A stretch of 64,000 nucleotides of DNA, taken from Cystobasidiopsis lactophilus (taxonomy: Eukaryota; Basidiomycota; Agaricostilbomycetes; Agaricostilbales; Chionosphaeraceae). The stretch spans positions 2,453,328 to 2,517,327 of the forward strand of contig BCIO01000004.1 of assembly GCA_001599975.1 (NCBI GenBank). Reading direction: 5' to 3'. The position numbers were made by a program, and so were the translations under genes. Of the stretch, positions 11,219 to 22,769 are shown in pieces (the first letter of the stretch is position 1; every line of letters starts with the position of its first letter). A model generated the notes under the pieces. The model did not search any database, was not told the DNA's origin, and worked only from the letters and a program-made list of their open reading frames with translations.

Positions 11219-13096
11219 ATGGACGCCCAACAAGACGGTGAGTTTGCTTTTTCATGCGCTTGTCCCATTTGCCTCTTGCTCACGCCGTTGTTGCACGCCT
11301 TTGACTTGCAGAAAAGCTTGTGTTCGAGACGTCGGAAAATGTCACCGTCGCGCCGACCTTTGACGCCCTCGGTGAGTGGCCGGGCGCTACTTGACTTCAG
11401 CTTCAGTGCGCTTACGCCCAAGTAACCACAGGCTTGAAGGAGGACCTGCTGCGAGGCATCTACGCCTACAGTGAGTGCCGCATGCAGCCATCGCACTGGC
11501 GATAGTTGTTGACAGAGGCATCGGGCAGACTTCGAAAAGCCGTCCGCCATCCAGCAGCGGGCCATCCTGCCCATCGTCAAGGGCCGCGATGTGATTGCCC
11601 AGGTGCGTGGCGTTCAAATCATCGTAGATCATTCGAGTGGCTTATCTAGCAAGCGAGCACCGTTCACAGGCCCAATCCGGTACCGGTAAAACGGCCACCT
11701 TCTCCATCTCCATCCTCCAGTCCATCGACATCAACCTCCGCGAGACCCAGGCGCTCGTGCTCTCCCCCACCCGCGAGTTGGCCACCCAGATCCAGTCCGT
11801 CATCTTGGCGCTGGGCGACTACATGAACGTGCAGTGCCACGCCTGCATCGGCGGCACCTCCATCGGCGAGGACATCCGCAAGCTCGACCACGGCCAGCAC
11901 GTTGTCTCCGGCACGCCGGGACGGGTGTACGACATGATCCGCCGCCGCAACCTGCGCACCCGCAACATCAAGATGCTCGTGCTTGACGAGGCCGACGAGA
12001 TGCTCAACCGCGGCTTCCGCGACCAGATCTACGACGTCTACCGCTACCTCCCCCCTCAGACCCAGGTCGTCCTCCTCTCCGCCACCCTGCCGTACGACGT
12101 GTTGGAGATGACCACCAAGTTCATGTCCGACCCCATCCGCATCCTCGTCAAGCGCGACGAGTTGACGCTGGAGGGCATCAAGCAGTTCTTTGTGGCGGTC
12201 GAGAAAGAGGAGTGGAAGTTTGACACCCTGTGCGACCTGTACGACACCCTGACCATCACCCAGGCCGTCATCTTTTGCAACACCAGGAGAAAGGTTCGTC
12301 CTCGTCCCACCACCATCGAAGCCTTGGCCTCGTCTGATGCGTCGGGACGGTGGCCAACAGGTGGACTGGCTGACGGAGAAGATGCGCGAGGCCAACTTTA
12401 CCACCTCGTCCATGCACGGCGACATGCCGCAAAAGGAGCGCGACGCCATCATGGCCGAGTTCCGCCAGGGCTCGTCCCGCGTCCTAATTACCACCGGTGC
12501 GCTACGACTCCCCCATTTTAGAATTTGCATGTTTCTCAAGGTGCGGGCGCGGTGCATAGATGTGTGGGCTCGAGGTTTGGACGTCCAGCAAGTCAGTTTG
12601 GTCATCAAGTGAGCTTTCGCCTACCTCTTTGCATCTTCGAGCATTCTTCCTAAGGGCGATCCACAGCTATGACCTTCCTTCCAACCGTGAAAGTGAGTGG
12701 CTGCTGAGCTGGAGATCAAGAGATTTGTTTCCTGAATGGCTGTTTCGCAGACTACATCCACCGCATTGGTCGCTCGGGCCGGTTCGGACGCAAGGGTGTC
12801 GCCATCAACTTTGTCACCAACGAGGACGTCCGCATCCTCCGTGATATCGAACAATGTGGGTTGCCCTTTGCATCTCAGTCGGCGAACCTTTGAACTGACT
12901 GGTTTCGGGGGGTTCGACAGACTACTCGACTCAAATTGAGTAGGTGCACTGCTAATGGAGTGAGTGTTGAGCTGACTTCTCGTCCTTTTCTGTTCCACAG
13001 CGAAATGCCAAACGTGCGTTGTTGCCTTGCTCTTGAGGTTCTTCCAAACTCAATCACTCGCGTCTCTACTCACAGAACGTCAACGAGACCCTCTAA
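11219..13096 (+). CDS. FAL1: ATP-dependent RNA helicase eIF4A-III (FAL1)
   Basis: A DEAD-box helicase closest to eIF4A-III rather than translation eIF4[56 protein letters not shown] and the ending YYSTQIDEMP are the eIF4A-III forms. Motifs in order are AQSGTGKT (I), PTRELA (Ia), GG, TPGR (Ib), DEAD (II), SAT (III), the [13 protein letters not shown] region, and HRIGRSGR (VI). It clamps RNA in the exon junction complex and, in yeast, acts in 18S rRNA processing. About nine exons, the first of only 19-20 nt; the last codes NVNETL with TAA at 13094-13096. It is full length, about 400 residues. Its spliceosomal partner CWC22 lies 13 kb downstream in this window. Confidence 0.93.
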
Positions 13097-13643
13097 GTGC
13101 GCCGTCAAATGATACCAAATCAAGCGAGGGACAGATGCAAGAGCCAAATCTCTTCTCTCGGTGGCAAATTCAGAGAAAGCGCCCGGGCGCATCGGGCGTC
13201 TCTTTCTTACTTTCTTGTATATCTTCGAGGCGTCGGTTCTGGCACGTTTTTGCACTAGCAGACGCTTTTTTGAGGGACAATTCTGGCGAGAGTTGCACCA
13301 TGTTTGCCACCGGCTGCGCACGAGCTCGAGCGTTTGATTGGTCGGAAGGTCGCCCTGTATCAACCATCTTGTCTCTCGTTTTGAGTCATCGAACACCGGT
13401 AGCTTTGAAGGCTTCTTGTGCGCTTTGAGAGCGAGTGGCGAGAACTGCTCCAGCCTCCAGGCGGTCAACGCTGAGAAGGCTCCAGCACTTTGCATTTGTG
13501 CTTGGCTGTTCTCTCTTCTGTACACCTGTATCCACATCTGCGCTCCAAAAGTCGACTATCTACATTCTCAAGAGTCCATGCCTCTCTTCTAGAGTCTCTA
13601 TGCGAGAGAAGCCTAGCCTGCTCTCCCCTGCTCTACTCCTGCT
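13097..13643. other. Convergent 3' spacer between FAL1 and FTR1
   Basis: About 550 bp between two genes that end towards each other. It should hold both 3' UTRs. No coding signal was seen. Confidence 0.5.
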
Positions 13644-15438
13644 TCAATCTTCCTTCATCGGCGGCGTCCCCGATGAACTCTCCTGACTGCTGCTACCTTC
13701 TTTGGACTCTTGGGTCTGGAGTGCGGAGGCTGCCTTTGCTTCTCGCCGCAGTCGGCGTTCGCGGCCGACCTTTGATTCTTTGCCTAGGAGCTTGATGCGA
13801 CCCTGCTCGCTGCCATTAGAGTCTTTGCTTGAACCGAGAAGGGAAAGATCTTTTACCTCTTGAAACTTCATGAAGACCAAAGCGGCAATGACAGCGACTG
13901 CAAGTTTGACATCAGCCAGAGTTCTTCCAGGGACAACGAGGATTGGACTGACCCCAGTACAGTACGTATGCCATGATCGTGCCGATATATGCTGTGTTGT
14001 CCCATCCCTGCAAAGCCACTTCAGCCGGGACTTTGAACTAGTCCAAAAGGATGCTCACCAGAATCGCATAGAAGACTGTCCACCCTTGACCGGTCTGGTA
14101 GTTCTTGGCTGTACAAGCTGTCAGACCGACGATGCAGAGCAAAGCAAGAGCACCTACGAGAGCAACAGTTCAAATGCCACACAACACCTCGGACGTCGAA
14201 GGAGCCTGGTCCATCGCCCGCCTCGGCCACGTCGCCACCAACCATCTTGTTGAAATGGTTTCGGATGAAGTTGGCCACCGACCTCGAGAAGAGGCCAGCT
14301 CCGATGAGGAGTAGGAAAGCGGTGGAGAAGACAAGGAAGTAGGAGATGTTGATCTTGCGCGAGGAGAAGTAGATGGCGAAGCCGACGATTAGACCGCAAA
14401 TCAACCCCACGATGGCGGCGATAGGGATGGAGGAGCCAGAGACTCCCAAAGTGGTGCCGGCGCCTGCGTGTTGATTTGCTTGTCAGACCTTTCTCTGGGA
14501 AATTGATTTTTAAACGCACAGAAAAAGACAGCCTCGAGGCCTTCTCGCAAGACAGTGATCATGGGCAGGAGGAACAGAGCGTATTTGGAAGTCAAGCCTT
14601 GTTTCCGTTGGTGCTTGTTGGCTGCGCACGGAAATGTCAGCTTGAGTTCCATTGGGGCGGTCGCCAACGCCTACCAGCGTGCTTTTCGAAGGCGAGTGTC
14701 AATCTATACCGCCACTTGGCTCGCGCTCGGTCCATCCTCAGCATGGCAAGTGACATGACAAAGATCATGATGCATCTGACCGTCCTAGTGAGCCTTCGCT
14801 CTCCCCAAACAAGGCCAGTGGGTACTCACGCAATCAAACTGAAGATACCTTCCCAGAGTTCTTCTGCTCCGCCCCATAAATCCTTGATCTGTGTGAAGTA
14901 GACGGCGATGAAGGCGGCTCCTCTAAATTTGCGACTGGTGAGCGAAAGTTATTGGAACAACGGAGGTCTGCTCACATTGCTATTGCGATGAACAAGCCAG
15001 TAAAGGCTCCAGCAAAGATCTGAAGAGCCATCAATTTGGGTCCAGGCGGCAAAAGGCGACACCGACCTGAATGCGCAACTTCCGGACCAGCTGCTTTTGC
15101 GAGAGTTCATGCTCGCTTTGGTTCAGTAGCTCTTGCGCTCCAGAGGACGTCTTAGTCTCCGAATCCACCACCGCCGAAGCATCCCCGTGGATGCTTTGCC
15201 CCTTGACCAGCTGCTCGACTAGCGCCAGCAAGACCGACACGATTATCGACGCTTCCAGCGTCTCCCGGAAAAGCTGCCAAGCGCCACTCGCTCAGCTAAT
15301 GATCACTCTCTGCGGCAGATACGACAAACAATGAAGAAGATGGGAACCTGTTGAAGGCGCGCTCAAAGCCGGGTTGAGCTCCCCGGCCTGGAAAATTTGA
15401 GCGAAGTATATGCTCACACTGAACAGGTCTTTGCCCAT
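13644..15438 (-). CDS. FTR1: High-affinity iron permease FTR1
   Basis: A plasma-membrane iron permease that takes Fe3+ produced by a multicopper ferroxidase. Splicing gives the start MGKDLFSVPIFFILFRETLE, so the first REXLE iron motif (RETLE) is reached at about residue 16, followed by ASIIVSVLLALVEQLVKG. The second iron motif is REGLEAVFF, preceded by KYALFLLPMITVL. Later helices include SIPIAAIVGLICGLIVGFAI and YFLVFSTAFLLLIGAGLFSR. The cytosolic tail is basic and then Ser/Glu rich, ending TPPMKED. Two small first exons (7 and 6 codons) are needed to reach the canonical N-terminus. In many basidiomycetes FTR1 sits next to a FET3 ferroxidase; none is within this window. Confidence 0.9.
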
Positions 15439-16216
15439 CTTGCGTCCGACTTTCTGAAAGAGTGTGCCTGCTCAAAGTGGATCTGCCTGCTCAAGGTGCT
15501 CATGGGGTTGGTCCAATCCGCGTTGGCCAATCACAATGCGCGCCAAGCTTGAAATTTTAAGTGCGCAACCCCGCCCTATTTTTACACTGTGTTCAAATGC
15601 TTATCCGGTCCAATAATCAGATGCGCTGTGCAAAGTCTCCGCCATCACTGAAAGCTGTCGTGCCGCCAGTTAGACTAATGTAGAACCCTTCAGTGGCATT
15701 TTAGAGCCGAATAATCCAAATTCGCTCCCATTTTGAAGTTAACTGGTTGAGACGAGAGTGGCAAGCCCTGCTTTGGACGCCAGGGGGAAAGCACGTCGAA
15801 TCATTCGTTTGCCACCGCCCACTTTTCGGAGTTCTCAAATTGGGGCGCTCCTGGGAGATTCATGCTCTTTTCTTCCAAGACCCTGCTTGCCAACTATGAT
15901 TGTGCATTATAATGAACCTCAGAGGTCGCTTCTGGCTCTGGACATTCCGAAAAATGCCACTCTCAGTCCATGCCTGACTTGTCGCGGCATCGAAGTCGTT
16001 TCGCCTTGTCATTGTCATGATCTGTTGAAGATTGCGTTTCTCTCTCATTTCAATTCTCCGAATGGACGATTGCCTCCATCTATCAGAAGGAGAGGGGCTT
16101 TGGGAGTTCCCGGCCAGAGCTTCAGCGGTCTGCCTCAGCGATGAGAGTCCATTCATCTTGGCAAGGGCTTTTTGGGCTCCATTTTCAGCGTCGATCGTCT
16201 GATAGAGCTTGGAGGC
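15439..16216. other. Region upstream of FTR1; 3' flank of small gene
   Basis: Holds the FTR1 promoter (see the separate CCAAT entry). On the minus strand, the frame of the small gene at 16217 stays open for 118 further codons past its TAA, down to 15860; this is discussed as a finding. No other gene is seen. Confidence 0.4.
15513..15614 (-). promoter_or_regulatory. CCAAT-box cluster upstream of FTR1
   Basis: Three CCAAT pentamers lie at 15513-15517, 15527-15531 and 15610-15614, about 75-175 bp before the FTR1 start. The last one has a TTATC (GATAA on the other strand) nine bases away at 15601-15605. In ascomycetes the CCAAT-binding complex with HapX and GATA repressors controls iron-uptake genes through such pairs. 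That the same applies here is inference; CCAAT boxes are also common in promoters generally. Confidence 0.4.
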
Positions 16217-16688
16217 TTACATGAGGGCTGGCATGTCGTCAAACTCGGCATCATTGTCGACGGTCGAGATGACAGGCAACTCGTTCTCGTCATTGTCGTC
16301 GTCCTCCAAGTCGCTTCGCTCGCTGCCTGGCAGAGGTAGGACGTGGATCATGAAGTCGTCGTCCTGCTTTTTTAGCGTATACTGGAACGGCCCGCCAAAG
16401 TCTTGCTTCAAGTCGTCGACAAGGACGTCTGCGGTCTCGTCGGGTCAGAACAGCTCCTTCGGTCTAAGGCGGGGGAGGCACTCACGAAGGTTCCTTTCTT
16501 GCTCTTCTGGCGTGCCGTGAAGGGCAGCGTCCAGGACGTATCCCTTCCCAGACCTCGCCAAGTCGTTATGGTAGATGTCGGCGCGCGAGGCTAGGCAAGC
16601 GCTCATCATCTCTGCCACGCTCTCTTCAGAATCCCCACTCGCTCCATTAATGGACCATGCCCTCACTCAATCTGTCCTCGCTGGCCAT
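16217..16688 (-). CDS. Small acidic hypothetical protein
   Basis: Not recognised. Three exons with consensus GTGAGG/GTGAGT donors join to about 123 residues. The N-terminal half (MASEDRLKSVAEMMSACLAS, then GKGYVLDAALHGTPEEQE) is helical. The middle (DDLKQDFGGPFQYTLKKQDD) is followed by a strongly acidic tail (DLEDDDNDENELPVIS) ending FDDMPALM. The terminal ATG-TAA-GC is also a perfect GTAAGC donor, so the last codons may be spliced instead: a 53-nt intron would add a short ending (PCQDEWTLIAEADR) with a stop at 16122-16124. Function and localisation are unknown. It is divergent from the MFS gene at 16990 across about 300 bp. Confidence 0.6.
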
Positions 16689-16989
16689 TCTTTGAAGTGG
16701 TGGCAAAGATAGAGGTTCTCTGTCCCTTCGGCCCACGACGCCTCACAAAGGGAACGAAGCCTCTTCTCTACTTCTGGTCTCGGCAACTTGTCTGTCCCAC
16801 TCTTCAAATCCCTTGCTGTCCTTTTAAGCTTTTGCTCTGTCTGTCTGCAGCTGTCGGCGGCACGAGCCACGGCACGATCGGGCCGATTTTTTTTTTCTGG
16901 GGCCCACCAAGATCGCCACGCGGTTGAGCGCATTGGTCATAATTTTCAGCCTTCCTCTTGGCTTTGCTTTCTTTAACTCCACATCCACC

Positions 16990-19694
16990 ATGGCCGACGT
17001 CAAAGTAAAAGACAAGGAAGAGTCGCGGACGGAAACCGGAGCCGCTTATAAGGACGACGGATTTGTCGAGAGAGGCCTGGCACAGTACGATGACATCGAC
17101 GAGAAGAAACTGATGCGCAAGATTGATCTGCGCCTGATTCCCTTCTTGTCGCTGCTTTATCGTGGGTTGCCATTGCTGTTGTGACTGAAACTCGGCTCAA
17201 AGTGGCCGGTCGAAGTCTTGTCCTTCTTGGAGTGGGTGGCTTAGACAGACGGCTCGTTGCGTGACTGTGCTGACTCCTCCAACAGCCGGACGGCCATCGG
17301 CAACGCTAAACTTTTTCACCTCACAACGTGAGACTGTTGATTGTCCACACTCGATAGGCAGTGTACTCAGAAGATGAACAGAGACATTCATGCATCTGAC
17401 GCCCAATGTACGGGCAGGCTCTTCTCTTTCCGCTGCATCTGCTCACTTTCTCACTGTACTCAGATCGATTGGGTCTCGCCTTGTTCTTCATTGTGAGGCT
17501 TGTTCGCCGTCCGCCGCAACACTATCGCTGATTTCGAAATTTGATGGTAGCCTTACAGCTTGTTTGAGCCTTTCTCCAACCTCTTGGTCAAGCGCATAGG
17601 ACCACGGTATATGTTCACGGCAATCATGCTGGGTAAGAAAATCGTTGGGCCTCCAAAGCCACTCAGCTTACATTCCGCTATTGGGCGTCATCTCAGCCTG
17701 GGCCATTTGCATGACCCTGCAGGGCGTTATCCACAACCCAGCAGGCCTCTATGCGACCCGGTTCTTCCTTGGTTTGGCGGAAGCTGGCCTTTTCCCGGGT
17801 GTCAACTTTTACCTCAGCTGCTGGTACAAGCGCCGTGAATTTGGTGTTCGTAGGTCCAATTCCACGCCAAATTAAGGGTGCACATCTCAGAAACCACGCA
17901 ATACAGGCGCCGCGATCTTCTTTTCGGCCGCCACTGCGTCGGGGGCGTTCGGCGGGCTTTTGAGTACCGCGATCGCCCAGATGGATGGCGTCGGTGGCTA
18001 CGCAGGGTGCGTCTTGTCCTCTTGGAATGTGATCCAGTAATCCGCTGAACCTGCTTGCGCGAAGGTGGCGTTGGATTTTGTGAGTTTGTAGAAGAGGCCA
18101 AATCAGTGGTAGGCTTCATTGACTGGTTCGTCGATTGCCTCACCAGCATCATCCTGTGAGCAGTTTCTTTGCTTATATGGATAACAATGCTCATCCTACT
18201 GCTTGACCAGGGGACTTCTTACTTTCGCCATCGGATTGTTGGCACCCTGGCTGTGCCACGATCTTCCGGCTGACTGCAAATTCCTCACGCCCCGCGAGAA
18301 GGAGTTTGTGATTGCAAGGCTCCAGCAGGAGGGTCAGTTTGACGTCGTCGGCGAGCATTTCAGCTGGCGCAAGAACTTCGCGGCTTTCTGGGAAGTGAAG
18401 ACGGTATGCTCAAGCTCTGGCATTTTACCTTCTTCTGTCTAATTCCGGCGGGAAGTTCCTGCTTGCTTTCACATATATGGGATGCGACGGCGCTCTCTAT
18501 GCATTCAGTGAGTTGGCTTTGCTCTTCGGATGCTCTCCAACTGACGCGCTTGCTCCCAGGCTTGTTCACGCCTACAGTAAGCTTCACAGCCTGACCCTTG
18601 CAGCCCTCTCCTCATTCTGGACTTCCTGAGTAGATCGTTCAAGGTCTTGGCTTCGCCAACCCGAATATCGCAAATTTGATCTCGGTGCCGATCTACGTTT
18701 GGGCCTGCCTTGTCACCGTGGGCGTTGGTTTTGCTGCTGATCGAACTGGCTACCGAAGCTACTGTAAGGATCTCTCTTACCGGTCCGACAATAAGTTTGA
18801 ACGTGCCTTCTCAGATAATCTGGCCTTCTTTGCGATCGGCGCCGCCGGCTATATCATCCTTATCGCATCTCGCAACTTCGCCTTGTCCTACTTTGCCGTC
18901 TAGTAAGCTCATCTCACACGAGGCGCAAGGAAGTAATTTGACCGGGTCACAGTCTCGCTGCTACTGGCAGTAAGCCTGTTCGCAAACTTGCCACTTTGAG
19001 CTGGCCTGAAGATCGCTGTTGTAACAGTTTATCCTATGATCGCCAACACTATTGCATGGGCTTCAAATAACGTAGAAGGTGCCGTTGTCCTCGGTGGCTG
19101 CCTGGAGCCTTTCGCTGATATTTGGACCAGGTCAATACCGACGTAGCTTCACGCTAGGCATTGTCATGTACGTCCGCTCTTTGCTGTGCATTAAGTGCGC
19201 CATCTGACGTATGCACAGTGGATGGGGAAATGGTAAGGATTGAATCGCAAGATGCGCGCTTCGTGCTCATCTCGATCTCTTGCAGCCAACGGTGCGATTA
19301 CCTCCGCTTGCATTTATCTTGCCAAAGACAAGCCATGGTATCGTCTCGGTCATGGACTCGTGAGTGAGAGCTCTTGGAGAACAAGGCCAATGCTTATTAT
19401 GGTGGATTTCCCAGGTCCTCATGTACATTTGCATCGGTTGGATGTCCACTTTGCTGGGCATCCTCTGGTTCAAGCGTCAAAACCGTCTAAGAGACGAGGG
19501 AAAGCAAGCCTATCTTGTTGGCGGCGAGGCACCTACCCACGGTGACCACAAAGATGGCAAGCGGTGGTTTGCCACCGAGGAAGAGGCTGTGAGTTATCAT
19601 TTGTTGAGCTCTCAATCTTCCAGCTTCTAAATTTCTCGCCGATTAGAAATCCATCTTGGGTGATCGCTGGAGCGGATTCCGATACTCATTCTGA
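16990..19694 (+). CDS. MFS transporter, allantoate/nicotinate permease-like (ACS family)
   Basis: A 12-helix anion:cation symporter-type transporter (fungal DAL5/TNA1 kin). The start MADVKVKDKEESRTE is followed by the family entry EKKLMRKIDLRLIPFLSLLY. A 16-nt micro-exon (17216-17231) supplies the next part of LLSFLDRTAIGNAKLFHL. Next come FIPYSLFEPFSNLLVKRIGP, WAICMTLQGVIHNPAGLYAT, RFFLGLAEAGLFPGVNFYLS and CWYKRRE, all typical of this family. The second half has FLTPREKEFVIARLQQEG, FTYMGCDGALYAFSLFTPTI and GWGNANGAITSACIYLA. The C-terminus, after the last intron, is KSILGDRWSGFRYSF with TGA at 19692-19694. More than ten introns make it one of the most fragmented genes here. It likely imports a small organic acid or vitamin; the substrate is not predictable. 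Confidence 0.87.
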
Positions 19695-19728
19695 GCGCGC
19701 TCTTGCGTGCCCTTGCAATCCTAATTCC

Positions 19729-19834
19729 GAGTTTCACTCGAGATCCAACATGTCCTCGAGTTCACTCCGTTCAAGAGTTGCGAGCTTTACTCGAGATCTA
19801 ACATATCCTTGAGTCCGCCTCGTTCAAGAGTTGC
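19729..19834. repeat. Two adjoining 53-bp direct repeats over a stop codon
   Basis: Units 19729-19781 and 19782-19834 abut exactly and differ at about ten positions. Read on the minus strand, the right unit is the true end of the TPR-SET gene (ATLERGGLKDMLDLE, then TAA). The left unit, beyond that stop, still reads as a matching peptide (ATLERSELEDMLDLE) with its own TGA. Confidence 0.85.
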
Positions 19835-22571
19835 GGCAAAGCGCCGTTTGAAAAGCCCTGGGCCCTTCGCGATCTCGTCCAAATGGCGGACGCCCCTTAT
19901 CCACATCTGAAGCTGGTCTTTGAAGCCCGAGGCGGCCGCGACGATCGCCAGCTGGAGGCACAGGTGCACGCCACCCTGTGTGATGTCCTGCGGCGGGACG
20001 ATGAAAGGCTGGATAGCTTTGCGCCGAGAAAGTTGAGCACGAAGCGCGTACAAAGCCTCCTTGCACGCATCTGCAGCCTCGTCCTTCATGGAAGCGTCTC
20101 GCTTGCGATCGGCGTACAAGGCGAGAGCGGCGACCAGGCGTTGGTCTGCGCGAAGACCTTCTTCAGTCGGCGTGACTTGACGCCCGGCGCATTGATACTC
20201 ACATGCGAGGGACAGCTCGGGTTTGAAGGCATCTTCGGTTCGATAGGAAGCGCGAACTTTGACTACGTCGGCGCGTCTCCTTCGTACCAGTTCCATCAGC
20301 TTGGCAGGAGAATCCGTTGGGCTCGCCATCTCCACTTCTTGGACCAACGTGTGTCGCAAGCGATAGTTGGCTTGGCCGTCCGCCCGGTCTGAGCGACACC
20401 GTGTGCAGCGGCACTCTTTCACGCCGATCCAATGCTGCAGCCGCTCAGCCCGACTCTCGTAGCTTAACGCAGTTGAGACATAAGGAAGAAAAATTTCCGC
20501 TCCCTCTTCGATGTCGCACAGGGCTCGCACCATCATCAAGTCGCCGAAACAGGTCCAGATGGCGTTGTTATCGCAGGAGTGGTTCATCAGCGATGCCAGG
20601 GGAAAGAGAGCGGAAGGAGAATCGTCGGAGTCGACGGCTATGTGACTAGGGTCGTCGTTCTCGTACGTCCCGATGTTGATAGGGCTGAAGGAGTTGTAAG
20701 AAAGGATGGATTCAATCTTGTCGACGTCGAGCAGAGTGGGCGCGCTCTTGGGCGACGCGAGAGGGGATTCGAAGTCGAGGTCGCCAGAGTCGGATTTGCC
20801 AGCGTAAAGCCGGTGGACAAAGGCAGAAAGATACGGGTCGAAGAGCAGCTTGTAGACCAGGGTTTGAGGGCAAAGTGCGCTGCACGGTCGGTCCATGACA
20901 TTTTTGTGAAAGTTGAACGTCACTAGGGTGTCCAGAGGTCCAATATCGGCCTTGTAAACGACGACAGCGGCTTTGTTAGCGATCAACAGTTCCCCGGCAG
21001 CGATTGAGCGGGTGGCGAACAAGCCACGGCCGCCATTTGGGATTGTGGATTTGCCAAGTCGAACTGGCCCAATGTAGTCTGCAGCGTCCACTCGTGGTTT
21101 CGGGTCGTCTTGCACCGAATCGAAAAGCCGAGGCAGGTCGTAGTGACCCGTCCGCTGCTCTTTGAGGCGCTCATTCACCAGCGCAAGATGGGTCCGGGCT
21201 TCTTCCCTCAAGACACCTAGAAGAAGGACGTCTTCGAAGGCCGTTTTAGCCTGATCCCACTGCCGGAGCTTGTATAAGCTGGTGGCTCTCCGGAACCAGG
21301 CCTTTGAGTAAAGGCGCTCGTTGAACGGCTCGTTGGCCGCCATCAGTGCAGCTGATTCTTCGGCATCTTGGAGAGCTTTGGAGAAGCGTTCGAGGTGCAG
21401 GTGGACCTGAGAGCGATTTAAGAGTAAGACACTCTTGGTGGACGGGTCGAGTGGATGTTGTTGCAAGCCTTTTGAATAGGCATCCAATGCCGCCAGGTAT
21501 TTGCGCTGCTTCGAGGCCTGTGCGAAAAGGACTTAAAAATGTGTTGTATTGGACCTCTAGCAAGAGTCAGAACTCACGGCGTTGCCCAGCTCCTTCCATT
21601 CGATTGCCGACCTCCGAGGCAACGGCGGCACGGCCCACACTCGGCCGTCCTTCTCTTTCCATCTTGTACTATTGACCAAGGGGTGAGATGGCTCCAAGAT
21701 CTCGATGTCAGTTGGGGAATCCACCCTCAACAAGTTGCCAGCGCCACTGGTCGCCACCAACATCAGCCATTTCCACTGCAATTTACTGGGACGCCAAAAA
21801 GGGCTTACGTCCCGGCCAATTTCACATAAGGCTCTTTAAAGATGAGGACAGTCCCAGGCGAGAAGCAAGAGTCCCAGTCTGCGACTGTCGGGCGGCCATG
21901 GGTCATTGGGACAGTGGGGTACTGATAGACCTGAACGGATATTGCCGTGCCTTCTACGTCTCGAACCACAAAAGCCGTGCCAACGATTTGGGTGGGCCGT
22001 GTGATCACTCTGCACAACACTGTGTGCCCTGTGAGCGCGCGAACCCTCTAGACTCAAAGCTGAGCTCACAGTACTTGCCCCGATTTGCTGTGCGAACCCA
22101 AAGGTCTTTCACGACGGTAGGAGACAGATCTGACAGCGGTTTGGAGCAGTAGGGCTTTTCGTTTCCAACCACTGTGCTGCGCATCGTGCCTGAGAGGTGG
22201 CATTGTCAACGCTACAAGCGCATGTTTCGCAAACATTACGACTCACCATACTGGTGGGGACTGGCCTCTGCCTCTCGGCGCATGGCCAAGCTGCTAGAGA
22301 TCATGAGCTCCTCCGGGCTGTCTGGCACGATTCGCTGGGGAGGCTTCTTCTTCTCTTCCTCATAGTTGTTCTTCATGTTCTCGAATTGCCTCATCATATG
22401 CTCCGGACTGTCCGCTCCTATGCCCCCCTTGGACAGCATCGCCTGTCTGGCGGCGGGCGAGGCCGACAAGAGTTGTTGTAACGCCGGGTTCGCCATCACT
22501 TTGGCCATTAGTTGAGGATCTGTTGGGCTTGTTCCTAGGTGCGCAGCCATCATCCGCATGAGGTCGTCCAT
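19787..22571 (-). CDS. TPR and SET domain protein, putative lysine methyltransferase
   Basis: A large protein (over 750 residues) with an N-terminal exon rich in Met (MDDLMRMMAAHLGTSP, NPALQQLLSASPAARQAML). A linking region follows, spliced across several introns (RPTQIVGTAFVVRDVEGTAI, TVADWDSCFSPGTVLIFKEP). A TPR block comes next (EWKELGNA, KYLAALDAYSKGLQQHPLDP, AWFRRATSLYKLRQWDQAKT). The SET domain opens GRGLFATRSIAAGELL and includes the invariant LMNHSCDNNA, the core Tyr in FLPYVS, and a post-SET cysteine cluster CRCTRC. The insert between the SET halves and the lack of a MYND finger resemble fungal TPR-SET (SMYD-like) proteins. It probably methylates lysine on histone or non-histone targets. 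The gene ends at TAA 19787-19789 inside a duplicated 53-bp unit, 92 bp from the stop of the convergent MFS gene. Confidence 0.85.
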
Positions 22572-22769
22572 ATTGGGGAGACAGCTCTGGACGACGAGGA
22601 CCAAGAGCGAGAGGTTGCTTGACGAGATTTCATGCGCCGCTTTAGCTCTTTTTGTTCTCGGACCAGCGAGCCAGTTGCAGCACAAAAAGCAGCTTGAACG
22701 GTAACCAACCAACAGACAACCCGGAAGACGCGCCGCAAAGAGCCACGCAGAGCCCTCCAAAACAAAACA

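Noticed and set aside
10728-11255. A 175-codon minus-strand frame upstream of FAL1
   Set aside because: It overlaps the likely FAL1 promoter and leader intron and has no protein-like pattern.
11664-12608. A 314-codon open frame on the minus strand
   Set aside because: Antisense shadow of FAL1; the sequence is a Val/Asp/Gly/His mirror of conserved helicase exons.
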